A DNA stretch of 64,000 nt from Lepas anatifera (lineage: Eukaryota; Arthropoda; Thecostraca; Lepadidae). The DNA lies in the NCBI GenBank assembly GCA_034440635.1, contig JAOTON010001669.1, positions 1,493,501 through 1,557,500 on the forward strand. The letters run 5' to 3'. Shown in pieces: positions 12,280-22,999 of this stretch (position 1 is its first letter; every line of letters begins with the position of its first letter). The position numbers and the translations under genes are program-made. The notes beneath the pieces are model-generated. The model was not told the origin of the DNA. It did not search any database and saw only the letters and a program-made list of their open reading frames with translations.

Positions 12280-12790
12280 TCAAGTGTCCACATCATTTAA
12301 ATGGACTATTCATAAGCAATTCTGAATCATTTACGCCAATTTAGTGAGTTTCTAATCATCTGTCACTGCTTACGCCCTCTTCAAGTCAAATTAGTTCAAA
12401 GGCCCCAAAAACGTCAAGTCCGTAATGGAAGAAAAACGTCTTGTTCAGTGTCCTTTTCATGCAAATTGACTATTCGTAAGAAATTTTGCATCATTTTCGC
12501 CCAGTGCCTGCTTCATCATCTGTTATTGCATACACCCCCTTCAAGGTCAAATAAGGTCAACTTTCGAAAAGGTCAAGTCCATACAATATGCAAATCAACT
12601 AGTTTAGTGTCCAATAATTCAAATTGACTATTCATAAGCCATTATGCATCATTTACGCCAAGCAACTTTACTTCTTCATCTGTTATTGCTTACCCCCTTT
12701 CAAGGAAAAATAAGGTCACAGGTAAAAAAGGTCAAGTCCGTATCGTACGCAACTCGAATAATTCGGTGTTCATCTCATTTAGAAATACTG
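12280..12790. repeat. Tandem repeat with about 160-bp unit, three copies
   Basis: Units begin with AGTGTCC at about 12283, 12447 and 12607 and the next unit starts near 12768. Each has GACTATTCATAAG, a CATCATTTACGCC block, CATCTGTTATTGCTTAC and AGGTCAAGTCCGTA. It lies within the family B element, downstream of the nested element. Confidence 0.8.
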
Positions 12791-13164
12791 AATTGAAATA
12801 CGCATCTGTTGGCGTTATTCGACACATATTTATCACCGAGATCACGCAAGATCAAATCAAGGTCATTGAATGCAAACAAGTCATAAAATGTCTCACCTCA
12901 TAAAAGTGATCCTCGAAGGTTGGAATAGAATATTATGGGCCAGATCATGAGCAAATGCTGCAAAAGAACGGTGAGAGACAGGAGCATTCACGTGAAAACG
13001 GGTACAAGCGCCCAAAGGATCCCAACATGCCTCCACTCTTGCGCTCATAACTCCGTGACCTTGAAGGGTAGGAACAATTTTTTCTCGCTGCAAAATGAAT
13101 GCCCCAGAGGGTATACAAACTTTCAAGACTCTTACTTAAGAAGCTTGTTTTCAATTCTTCAAAA

Positions 13165-13210
13165 ACCTGCGGGGGGGCTGCAACAGCCCGCCTGTACGTG
13201 CAAGGGTTAA
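13165..13210 (-). mobile_element. TTAA element terminus, relic
   Basis: GGGGGGGCTGCAACAGCCCG (a G-run, short inverted core, C-run) followed by GTGCAAGGGTTAA has the layout of a family A end. A matching opposite end was not found, so the element is incomplete or heavily changed. Confidence 0.45.
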
Positions 13211-14456
13211 CACACCCTATGGCGTTGACTAGTAATAAATGGGCTAAACATTCCACGGCTCCCCCTTAAATTCGGACGTTCCGCCGTCACTGGCATTAAT
13301 TATACCGTGGGTTACGACGGCACAGCTCCATAGTGGCACCTGGTGTCATGTTTCGGAAGTAAAAAGTAGTATATCTTGTGCGAAAGCCATATTTTTATTA
13401 TTTTACCTAAAAGAGGATTGCCAAATGTAGAAATTCTATCACACGAATTTATAAATTTCACTGTACTGCGGTTCAAGGTCACCGTTGAAAAAATAGGTCA
13501 CGAGGTCATGAGGTCAAATTGCACAAATATAAAAATCAAAGATAGCCAAATTGAAATCTAATGAATGGTAAAAAAACGTAAAATATCGTTATGATCATTG
13601 GAAAAATGGCAGAACTATAGGCTTTCAAAACAATGCCTACATGGTGACCTCCGAAAAATGCCGGAGTCCATATCTGTCTTACCAAATTTTCAATTTTTTT
13701 TTACAACGTGGTTAGATTCTGCACCTTTGAAACCCCCTCAGCACCAATTTTGGAGAGAATAAAAATAGAAGGATTTTATTTTGCGATATTTTTGGTCGAT
13801 TGATGGTGGAATGACCCAGGGATAACATGCAAATTAAGTGTTTCGGTCATTACATTTGAACAAGCAAAGATAGAGCAAAACTATTTGAACAATATGAATC
13901 CTCGCAGCAAGCCAAATCGAATGATGCATAATATGACCTTGCTAGGTCAAATCAAGGATTTAACCTGACCTGAGGTCAGGTCAAGGAAAAAATTGGGTAA
14001 AATTCATAACATTAGAACTGCAATGACGAGGCAAATCTAATGCAGTTAAAATAAATACTCTATCTCTATTCATTACTGAGTTATTCAGTTAAAACCATTT
14101 TTGCCATATATTTCCAATGGAGAGGTCATGGCTCGTACCTGACCTTAGGTCATCGATATCAAAAATACCGGAACATATTTTAGAGAACTCGGTGGGGCCA
14201 TTGCGTGATATGAGTTTCAATCGGATAAGTTCACCCTGTCCCGATTTACGCTCTCTTAAACTTTTTGAGGTCAGGTCACGTGACCTGTACTGGTGACCTG
14301 ACCTGAGATGAACTAACCTTACAATTTTCACAAAAGTTGTAAAAATGATGAGGGAAAAGGTATGCCAAGTACGGCGGCGCTACGCGCCACCGTTTTTATA
14401 CTGTTTCCGAAAACCCGAAGTGGCGGGTACCCGCCTCCCATCAATGCGCGTGTTAA

Positions 14457-14667
14457 CTTATCAAAAATCACGTTATCAAATTGTGCTGAATTTTTCCCCA
14501 TGAACAATGTTATCACGGAGTTAATTTTTACTACTGTCACGACAGTGATTCATTGTGATATAATATTTCATTATTTCCATTGGAAGGGAGGTAGGAAATT
14601 GGTTGTGTGATGCCGGTGTATTAGCTATTTTTTACCTTATTTGTTCACTGTTTTCGAGACCTCACTT
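14457..14667. other. Spacer between two TTAA elements
   Basis: About 210 bases with no recognised feature between the element ending at 14456 and the next TTAA at 14668. Confidence 0.5.
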
Positions 14668-15881
14668 TTAACATTTGGCCGTATGGGGGTCTTTTTAGAC
14701 CCCCTCGGGGTTTTCCAAAGTGACCGGAAAACGGCGGCGCGCAGCGTCGCCAAACTTAGTCTAGCTGTTCCTTTGTCATTTTTACATCTTTACTGAAAAT
14801 TTTAGCTCAAGGTCATATCCGGTCAGGTCATCAGGTCAGGTGAAGTGACCTCACCGCAAAAATGCTTAGGATTGCATAATTAAAAAGAGGGTAAATCGAT
14901 CAAGTTGAAACTCATACCACATAGTGGGCCCACCAGGAGCTATAACATACGTTCCGAGACTTTCGATATTGGTGATCTAAGGTCATGTACAGAGCATTGC
15001 GCAGATTTGCATAGAGCACAAACCATTGCAAATGCATGGGGGAAATCACGAAATGAGGTTTTCTCAGTAAGCATTGATGGAATCAACTCAAATATCGGTT
15101 AGGGCTTGCTCTTAGCCTCATTTCTGAAGTTAATGCGAACAATTTTGACCTGTGACCTTTGAAAGGCCACCTAAGGTCAAATAAGCATTTTTGCGTCTTA
15201 CTCTCTAAATTTTTAATAAACAAAGATAGGACTTTTATTTTGTTACTGAAGCGTTTGTATGGTCACTGCAAGTCAAATGATATACATCATGACTATACCA
15301 AGTCAAATTGGGTCAAACTATTGACCTGGGTCAGGTCAAATTTTTAATTGGACCTGGCAGAGCAATATCATACATCATTCGATTTGCATTGACGAGAGAA
15401 TTGCAACGATGCCTCAATTATGGCTTTATCTTGCTTTGTTTGGAAGTTATTAGCGAAAAAGGAAACACCCTTATGCATGGACGGCTATGGACGTTCCCAA
15501 GGACATTCCCAATGTTAAAAGACCTGCAGCTCCCTAGGCTTTGACTTGACTTGAAATGAATGCCTCTGTAATGAAAGAGCAACTCAAGAGCCTTAGCATG
15601 GTTTTCAAAAAAACGTTTCTGGCTTCCTTAGTTTCTGAGATTTATGCGGTTTTCTTAGTACAACTCATATTAATAATTCTGCCCTATTTTGACCTCCAGT
15701 GACCTTTGCATCGACCTGAGGAGAAAAATGGCCGAAGTATCTTTGATATTACTTTTGAAGATTTTTCGATTGCCGTTTTGCACTTTCTTCTAGCTCTATT
15801 AGTTTTTTAGATAGTGGGGTCTTTTTTACCCCCCCCATCTGGGCGAAGGTGGCTCGTACCCGCCACTGGGGCAAGGGTTAA
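14668..15881. mobile_element. Family A transposon, GGGGGTCT..AGACCCCC subfamily
   Basis: TTAA stands at both ends (14668-14671 and 15878-15881). The left subterminal stem is GGGGGTCT (14685-14692) with AGACCCCC (14697-14704), then an ACGGCGGCGC hairpin near 14732. The right end is GGCTCGTACCCGCCACTGGGGCAAGGGTTAA when read in pieces. It matches 43615-44815 along its length, including the GGGCCCACCAGGAGCTA block and the TTGACCTGGGTCAGGTCAAA block. No transposase. Confidence 0.85.
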
Positions 15882-16869
15882 TCAAGCTATCCTTCTGTTT
15901 ACATGAACAGAATTCTTTTCATATGTTGTTTGCCCGAAAACGAAATGGTATATCTTATTTCACACTACAGTGGATAATATCTATGTCCATGTTTTTTCAT
16001 CATCTACGAATGGAAGTCGATGTTGTGTCCGGAAAGAAGCATGTTTTTATGACTAGTATATTATTTTCCTACCGTGTTAAAATGTTTTCAGAATTTAACG
16101 AAGTGCGTTTCGCATACCAAAAATAAGCTACGTTATCGCTACTTTGGTAACCACTACGAAAAATACACCTGAGCCATAGCGCGGGCTTCCCTTGCTCACG
16201 GTACACTCAGCTGCCCTGATTCAACATTGTAACAGTGAATAATAACCCGGTGACAATACACTATCAGACACGTGAGTGCAGCCGTGGTGGTATGCGTAAA
16301 CAAATTTATCAGCGCTATCACTGATAGTGTTTTTGAATATGAGTTAGCAACAGCTTAAATTCCGCGGCAAGTGCTCGGATTTATCGATCCCTCCCAATCC
16401 AGGAGGTCCTTTTACGACGCTCAATGAAGAAATTCGCCATGAATGGGAATCTAGTCCCATCAGTAAATTGCCGGATATGTGTATAGCCCTTAGTGTGGGC
16501 CAACGGACAACAAATCTAGATCAGACGTGAAATATCCAATGAGGCGATACAGTACTGGACCTGTCAGCAGCACCACCGACGCTGACAGTCATTATCCATT
16601 CAGTACATAATTAGGAATCATCGGTCAGCACGCAACCCAGCAGTGTGAGCTGAGGGGCGGCGCAGATAGCGTCCAATCACCAGTCTGCGTCCGGACGCGC
16701 CCCGGCCGCCCCCTGGTGAAAGCTGGCCGGTACACACTGCCGCCGACCCCTGCCGAATCCTACGGCAAGAGTGCGTGAGAAAGGAGCTGGAATGACAGCT
16801 TGATGTATGACACGATGAGTAGCGCGTTTATTTTGGAAGGCGATACGGATGCGAAAGTTGGTGATGGGC
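15882..16869. other. Stretch without a recognisable gene
   Basis: Mixed composition, GC-rich at about 16640-16740. No family signature, no terminal repeats. The open frame at 15923-16126 has no recognisable feature. Confidence 0.5.
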
Positions 16870-17280
16870 TTAGCTCTCCGGTGGTTCTCAGTGGAGATTG
16901 CTTAGGGGTTGTCGTCCATAAATTACGTAACGCCAAAAGGGGTGGGGGTCAGCCACGACGTTATCAAGCGTTACACAAGGGGGATCACAAGGCGTAACTT
17001 GGAGGAATAGGGGACGAGGGTGAAAATACGCGCTACATTATTCATGGGTCTCCCCTAAGCTGGTCCATGGTTCTCAGGAGATTTCTTAGCTGGCTGATGG
17101 TTCTCAGTGGTGCTTCCTTATAGCTGTTCGATGGTTCTCAGTGAGGCTTGCCTAGCTGTTCGATAACTCTCATTTGGTATTTTTCTTGTTTGCGGGTTCT
17201 CAGTGAAGCTTACCTAGCTGTTTGATGCTTCTCAGTGGAGCTTGCTTAGCTGTTCTATGGATCTCACTGAAAGGCAGCAA
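16870..17280. repeat. GATGGTTCTCAGTGGAGCTTGC minisatellite
   Basis: Imperfect units of about 33-35 bases carry GGTTCTCAGTGGAG, CTTGCTTAGCTGTTCGAT and variants. The array is broken at about 16913-17048 by an unrelated piece beginning TCCATAAATTACGTAACGCC. Confidence 0.75.
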
Positions 17281-18600
17281 TCGATGCTGGTCAAGTGGTC
17301 ATTCCGCAACTTTCCATCGCAGGATTTGGGATCATTCTGATATCCAGGCTTAAAAGTTATCCCCACATTTTTAACACAACCGTCCCCATTTCTGCATCAT
17401 GGGGAAGACTCATGATAATGTGTTACTCTTTTATCTAACACATCCTTGCTTACATCTCTTATCATGTGGAACATATTTCTAAATTCTATCCTCAAGCCAT
17501 GCAATGCATGTGTGACTGTCATCGGCTCGGGAGGCAGCTCCGGTTGGCAGATCACCCCCAGGAGCGGGCATTGGCCGCGCGGTTCGGCTTGTTATTGTAC
17601 GGTCTACTGGGCATTCCGGGTCAAATGAGCCGGCGCGCACATTACACATCGTACGCCCGTCAGTGCAGCGAGCGTGCAGTGTTGATCTGAGGGCGTGGCC
17701 GGGTTACCGTTTGCTGTCTATTGCCTTCATCAGAATGAGTGTGCTGGAGTGGCGAATCGAACACAACACGACTGGCGCAACGCAGAGAGCTCACTCGAGC
17801 GGGAATGTCATCAAGGGCGTTTTTTCAGGTAATACTTATTGTACAATAGGTTTTACATTTTGTTCTTACTGCAACAATTAGCTAAGTTATACATCAGTGT
17901 ACGAACTTTTCTGTTTTCACATGACAAAACAGCAATTGAAGACAGAATGCCACTCACTGCATTATTGGTAAGCATCTGGAATCAACATTTGGTATACCGC
18001 AAAACGTTCCCATTTCTCTATATCTCTATTTGAATAGAACACTCACCACTGTTTGATGATACCGTGGTGCTTATCTTATTTTCGCTATTTTCGTGTTGAA
18101 GACAACACACCTGGCGTATTAATGATCAGCATCTATTCTGCTCTTTTTACAACACACACGCAAAATAGCTTAGTGCTCCATAAGCGTCCTCAGACCACAT
18201 TTACGGGTGCTATCAAACAGTGATTAATGTTTCCGTGTGCCTGCTCCCCGTCACGCAATCCGTGCAAATCGGCGCCAGTGCTGACCTGGCTGGTACGCCG
18301 CCTCTGACCCCCAGCTTCCGGGGGCGAAGCCTGCACACGCAAGGGCCTGGCCTGGCCGATTTTTAAGGTTACGCTCGTATTTAAACGCAGGAGAAGAACT
18401 CTGTAAAAGTGTGCTCCGACCACTTATGTCAGTGTTTACCTTCAGGGACATGTTTCTCATGTCGAGGGGCTGTGCCATGGGCCAAACAAATAGCTTCCCG
18501 AAAGCTTTCCTTCTAAGATTTGATACCCGCATTTGGGATTGGTCTACTGGCACAACGTAGGTACATACATTGGAGGATGGCTCTAAGGTAACAGAGTGAG
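17281..18600. other. Stretch with a possible exon but no proven gene
   Basis: CpG-rich at about 17520-17810. A candidate coding first exon (17735-17828) is listed separately. The minus-strand frames at 18190-18613 overlap in two frames and carry no family features. Confidence 0.4.
17735..17828 (+). CDS. Candidate first coding exon, unassigned
   Basis: An ATG at 17735 opens 31 codons that run to TTTTTTCAG|GTAATA, a plausible splice donor at 17828/17829, downstream of a CpG-rich patch. The peptide (starting MSVLEWRIEHNTTG) was not recognised and no downstream exon could be identified. This is a guess from signals only. Confidence 0.15.
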
Positions 18601-18649
18601 ATATGAAAAACAAGTGGGCCAGGAAAAGGCGCTTGAAATTTATCGCTGC

Positions 18650-19104
18650 CTGTAGTGATCTACATCAAAGACAGTGTCCAAGTTTTTAATGGGTTTGAAC
18701 TGAGATAGCAATATTGTACAGCGTGTCGAGAAACCACTATTGGTATATCTAATTTCACCCAAAGCTTTATGTATGAAATTTCCGTCAGCTTTGGAGTTCA
18801 AAGTAAAGGGCTTACTACCTTATTCCAAACCATGAAAAATCCCTTTCCATCTGGCAGCGTATGTCACGTGATAAATGTTAACAAATGGCATGGCCATGCA
18901 ACCCGACATGCCGCAAGCCGCTGCAAGCTGTCAGATTCGTGATTACTCGCGATGGCTAGGTCAACACAGCGTAGTAAGACAAGAGGCGATACATTTGTTT
19001 TGAGAGATTTTGGAGGTGGAAACAAAGTTTTGTTTCCTTATTTTCAGATCTATTTTGTCCATCCATTTTTCCTTTAAGAATTTCGAAAATGATGCCTATT
19101 CCTG
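18650..19104. repeat. Dispersed repeat, copy 1
   Basis: This block matches 42690-43200 in order: the GGTATATCTAATT stretch, the TGGCCATGCAACCC..CGCAAGC block, the GCTGTCAGATTC block and the final TTTTGTCCAT..TTCCTTTAA. Similarity is moderate, so these are old copies of one interspersed repeat of unknown type. Confidence 0.65.
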
Positions 19105-20009
19105 TTAAACCGCACCCCGGTGGGCCTCCGAGCCACCTTCGCCCTGGTGGGGGTGTTTGAACACTCCCTCAAATTTGGCCTCTATGCGGGATAGCGAAAA
19201 AATGCGAAGGCTGGTGGATAGCTCATACAAATTCATGACGAAATTATATCATTCACTTTTGAGAGTTTTTGGGCTCTAGCATCTGACAGAGTTTAGTTAA
19301 AACCATTTTAGGCACCATTCGCTTCCTCACGTCACGGCGAATCGAATGATGATGTATAATATGACCTGGGTCAAAACACAAACATGACCTGACCTCAGGT
19401 CAGGTCAATGTCAATTTTTAATCTAGCATGGTCAATATGCATATCAAGGGACTGGCATAACAATCCAAACGCAATGATACCAACATAAAAGTTACATCAT
19501 CTCGTGAAGTTATTGACCAGTCTGAAAACTGCTTAAGTGCCCCAGATGACCTCTAGTCACGGTCAAAAGTACAATAAACCTAGGGCCCAGGATACTACGA
19601 TTTGGAGAATATGAAGGTATTCTCAGCTGTGTCTAGGTACACAAATACAGCCCAATGGATTCCCAGTGTATTTCCAATGGAGAGGTCATGATCCGTAATT
19701 GACCTCAGGTCATCGAGATGAAAATCTCAGAATATGTTTTAGCTCTCGGTGGGCCCATTATGTGGTATCGTTTCAATCCGATGAATTCATCCATGTCTTA
19801 CTTATGCAGCCATAAACTTTTTTAGGTGAAGTTAGTTGACCTGCACTGGTGACCTGACCTGAGATGAGCGAACTTTAAAATGTTGGCAAGTATAATTGAT
19901 CAAGGATAAGGTGTGCCAAGTACGGCGGCGCTTCACGTCGCCTTTTTTCGTACTGCCGGAAAAACTCGAGGGGGGGTGTTCAAACACCATCCACCGGGGA
20001 AAGGCTTAA
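19105..20009 (+). mobile_element. Family A transposon, GTGTTTGAACAC subfamily
   Basis: Ends are TTAAACCGCACCCCGGTGGG and CCACCGGGGAAAGGCTTAA, with TTAA at 19105-19108 and 20006-20009. Subterminal palindromes are GGGGGTGTTTGAACACTCCC on the left and GGGTGTTCAAACACC on the right, and TACGGCGGCGCTTC lies near 19921. The body matches, in reverse, 20359-20937. It also matches the remnant at 840-1294. Confidence 0.8.
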
Positions 20010-20358
20010 AGGGAATGTGGCACATTGGTGCAATATCAGACTATGGTGGCTTTTGGTGCTGTCTATGTTGAAAGTAATGGATTATGTCTTATTTCTGCTG
20101 AAAATGGTTAATGAGCCTATTCTTTCGTTTTATGTAATTTTCCTTTGTTGACATTGAAAATGATCCAAATTGGCATGACGTCAAGTCCAGGCTTGAGCTG
20201 GTAATACTTTGTGCCCGATTAAACCCGTTTGAATGGGCCAGCAATTAATACGAGCACAAATAAAACGTTTTTAGCGGAAATAGATTACCATTAGGAACCA
20301 AAGTGACTTATATGAAATTATTCTCTTTTCTTAATACATTTAAACGCAATTCGACGTT
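20010..20358. other. Spacer between two inverted transposon copies
   Basis: The first bases, AAGGGAATGTGGCAC after TTAA, equal the terminus of the fold-back elements at 27821 and 63568. The rest does not match them. No gene seen. Confidence 0.45.
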
Positions 20359-20937
20359 TTAATCCTCGCCTCGGTTGGGGTGTTTGAACACTCCCCCTCG
20401 GGTTTTTCCGGCAACACGAAAACACGGTGGTGCAAAGCGCCGCCGTACTTGGCACACCTTATCCTTAATCAATTTTACAACTTTCCCCAAAATTTTAAGG
20501 CTGGGTCATCTCGGGTCAGGTCACCAGCGCAAGTGAAGTGACCTCATCTCCAAAAATGTTTAAGGTGGCATAGGTAAGAAATGGGTGAATCTATCAGATT
20601 GAAACTTGGCCCATCATATAATGGGCCCACCAGGAGCTACAAAATGTATTCCGGGATTTTTGATATCAATGACCTAAGGTAAAGTACGGACTATGACCTC
20701 TCCATTGGAAATACATATGAAAAGCATAAATTGGGCTCTATTTGTGTAGATACAGATGAGAATACCTTCATATTCTCCAAATCGTAGTATCCTGGGCCCC
20801 TTTCCAGGTTTATGTTACAATTTTTTACCTGTGACCTCTGAGAGGTCACCTGGGGATCCTTAAGCAGTTTTAAGACTTACGTCAATAACTTTGCATGAAA
20901 TGATTACACAACTTTTATTTTGGTACCATGGTTTGGA
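20359..20937 (-). mobile_element. Family A transposon fragment, inverted partner of 19105-20009
   Basis: It starts TTAATCCTCGCCTCGG, carries the GGGGTGTTTGAACACTCCCC palindrome (20377-20396) and a CACGGTGGTGC..GCGCCGCCGTACTT hairpin, and then follows the neighbouring copy in reverse to the GGGCCC..TTCCAGGTTTATG block and beyond. It stops where Penelope-like coding sequence begins, with no second TTAA. Confidence 0.75.
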
Positions 20938-21084
20938 TTGCTATTACGTGTCGACCCTGACCAACTGCCCTTACCAAAACAAGACTATTTAGAATTGCTA
21001 AAAATGTGCATGGATTTTGGTGGTTTCACTTTTAACTCGGATGAGTACTTTCAACACAGTGGCCTTGCGATAGGTTCACCGTTA
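20938..21084 (+). pseudogene. Penelope-like element, 5' reverse transcriptase fragment
   Basis: The translated frame contains LPKQDYLELLKMCMDFGG and then the motif GLAIGSPL, which matches the reverse transcriptase palm motif G.AMGSPLSP of Penelope-like elements. The frame runs into the TTAA transposon exactly at the codons for P-L, so the following S-P is lost. Upstream RT motifs are absent because the element is truncated at about 20938. The continuation is at 22071. This is a dead copy; the split and the loss of RT motifs are described with the second fragment. Confidence 0.8.
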
Positions 21085-22073
21085 ACACGCGCCCCGCTGG
21101 GGGGCGAAATTCGCCCCCCTCCTGGTTTTCCTCAGATAACGCAAAAACGAAGATACACAGAATAACGAACTTACAGTACCTTATCCCTGATCAATTTTGC
21201 ACATCTGACAAAATTTTTGAGTTAAGGTCCTGTCAGGTCAAGGAGCTATTCAAGGTCAAGTGACCCGACCTCAAAACCTAAAATCACGAGTTTGAAGCTG
21301 CGCCCAGGGAACATCAGCAAACCAATCAGTTTGAAACTTCCAAAATATGATAAGGTCATCAGGGGCTACAAATATGCTATCTTGGAATTTGTATATTGTT
21401 GACCTAAGGTGGGGTCAATTTTTGGTCACCCCATCATATGTCTATGGTGAAAATAGAATGGGCTCGTTTTCAGTAAACGCTGGATAGATCAAACTGAAAA
21501 TCCTCAAACCGTCTATTCTTACCATGGTCTTGACCATTAAGTTGAGTTTTTGAGCATCTGACCTCTCAAAGGTCATGTCAGGTCACGGGAGCATAGGGTG
21601 ATTGTTTTGCCAATATCTTCTCACTGAATTGAGATACAGCTCCCATTCTGTTTGCATTGTGCTTATATTGTCACGGGGAGTCGATTGGATATGCAGCATG
21701 ACCATACCAGGTCACTCTATGACCCTGACCTAGCTCGAGTTCAGGTCATTTTCATTATTTGACCTAGCAAGGTCATATTATACATCATTTGATTCGCCGC
21801 GATGAGAGGAATGATGATGCATAAATATTTGCTCTAGCTTCCCTGAGGGCAAATCTAGAGAGAGAGAGAAACGTACACTGCTCTGTTGTAAGCCTATGGA
21901 ACCTCCTTAGATCTATGCTGACCTCAATATTGACCTGACATAAAAATTATTCGTATAAAATCTCTTCGTCTTGTCAAGAGCTTTTCGAACGCTGTCCGTA
22001 ATTTTTATTTAGCTTTCGTGGGAAATGACATACGGAGGGGGTGAAAAACGCCCCCCTCCCAGCGGGGCGCGTC
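21082..22073 (+). mobile_element. Family A transposon inserted in the Penelope-like element
   Basis: The left end is TTAACACGCGCCCCGCTGGG with a perfect subterminal palindrome whose arms are 21099-21108 (GGGGGGCGAA) and 21110-21119. The right end reads GCCCCCCTCCCAGCGGGGCG followed by CGT and lacks the final GTTAA. The body has many TGACCT/AGGTCA motifs, including a ..GACCTAGCTCGAGTTCAGGTC block near 21728. The left junction keeps TTAA in the retroelement's P-L-S codons, but the right junction is not a clean TTAA duplication. Confidence 0.8.
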
Positions 22074-22906
22074 ATGACATATTAGTTGTAGCCCCCAATA
22101 ATATGAACTTAAAATCTAAACTCAATCAACTAAACTCAGTTGATCCTAAAATACAGTTCACCATTGAAAAAGAACACCACAGAACTCTAGCTTTCCTTGA
22201 CACAGAGATTTTTAGGAATGCTGAAGTTAAATTCAAAGTATATCGAAAGCCAACGAACAAGGAATGTTATATACACTATTACTCAGGTCACAGTGATAGG
22301 GTGAAGCGAGGAGTAGTATTAGGATTGAGTTTGTCTTAGGGCCTTCCGTATTTGTAGTGATGAATACCTGCAAGAAGAGATAGAACATATTATGACCTCG
22401 TTCACGAAGCTAAAATACCCGGGAGGATTTCTGATAAATATGAAGAAGAAAGCTCTAGATATAAGAAAACGATCCGCGGAAACCAACAAAAAGGAACAGA
22501 TGCGATGTGTTACGATACCTTACTCCAAACCAGCTGAAATTATTGCAAACAAACTTGATGAAAGGGGTTGTAAAGTAGCATTTTGTTCCGGTAAGAAACT
22601 TAGTAGCATCTTAGCGAAAAAGAAAGATCAGATGACCCAGAACCAAAAAGTGTAGTGTACCAGGTGCCGTGCGGTTCGTGTAGGAAATCGTACATAGCTG
22701 AAACAGGAAGGGGTCTAAAAACAAGATTAAAAGAACATAGAAGAGACCTTCGAAACAATTCAGAATTCAGTGCATTTGTCATACATTCCATGAAAACAAA
22801 CCATCTACCAAACTGGGATAGGGCTAGAATTATACCAGTTTGCAAAAACAAAGATAAAAGTAAAGCTACAGGAGCATCACATATAGGTACAAATGATACT
22901 TATTAA
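22071..22906 (+). pseudogene. Penelope-like element, RT C-terminus plus GIY-YIG endonuclease
   Basis: The first frame gives DILVVAPNN, the end of the RT YVDD motif block, then TIEKEHHRTLAFLD and KVYRKPTNKECYIH, all typical of Penelope-like RT. A +1 type break near 22337 moves to the frame with SDEYLQEEIEHIM and KYPGGFL, and a second break near 22653 moves to VYQVPCGSCRKSYIAETGR followed by LKTRLKEHRRDLR. That last part is the GIY-YIG nuclease: the Y.VPC..C lead, a YIAET in place of YIGET, and the R and EH positions are visible. The far C-terminal end is missing, because the copy stops at the TAA at 22904-22906 where the hAT-like end begins. Compared with an intact element the stretch between GSPLS and YVDD (roughly 50-65 residues) is absent. 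Non-functional. Confidence 0.85.
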
Positions 22907-22999
22907 CCAGGGGTGTAATTTTCTATCTCTTTGGGGGTGCCTGAGCACCCCCAATCCTAATTCGAGCACCCCCAATCATGTGCTGAGCACCCCCAATAC

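Larger units (their letters stand above)
10441..13817. mobile_element. Family B transposon with 4-bp target duplication
   Basis: The ends are GGGTCATTCCACCGTAAATC and, reversed, GGGTCATTCCACCATCAATC. The inverted repeat stays recognisable for about 75 bases, to AAAATTGG. AGGG flanks both sides (10437-10440 and 13818-13821), whereas the uninterrupted host copy at 26906-27752 has a single AGGG at that point. The element contains a nested family A transposon (10943-11970) and an approximately 160-bp tandem repeat. No transposase frame was seen. The superfamily is not assigned. Confidence 0.85.
9632..14456. mobile_element. Family A TTAA transposon, split by a family B element
   Basis: The ends are TTAACACGCGCATTGA (9632) and TCAATGCGCGTGTTAA (ending 14456). 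Inside both ends lies the GGCGGGTACCCGCC palindrome, followed by an ACGGCGG..GCCGCCGT hairpin (left: 9855-9877). The body is the same as the near-intact copy 26906-27752, but at the point corresponding to GTCATAGGGATAACAT it is opened by the family B element at 10441-13817. Rejoined in the mind, the host is about 1.4 kb. No transposase frame is present, so it is non-autonomous. Confidence 0.85.
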
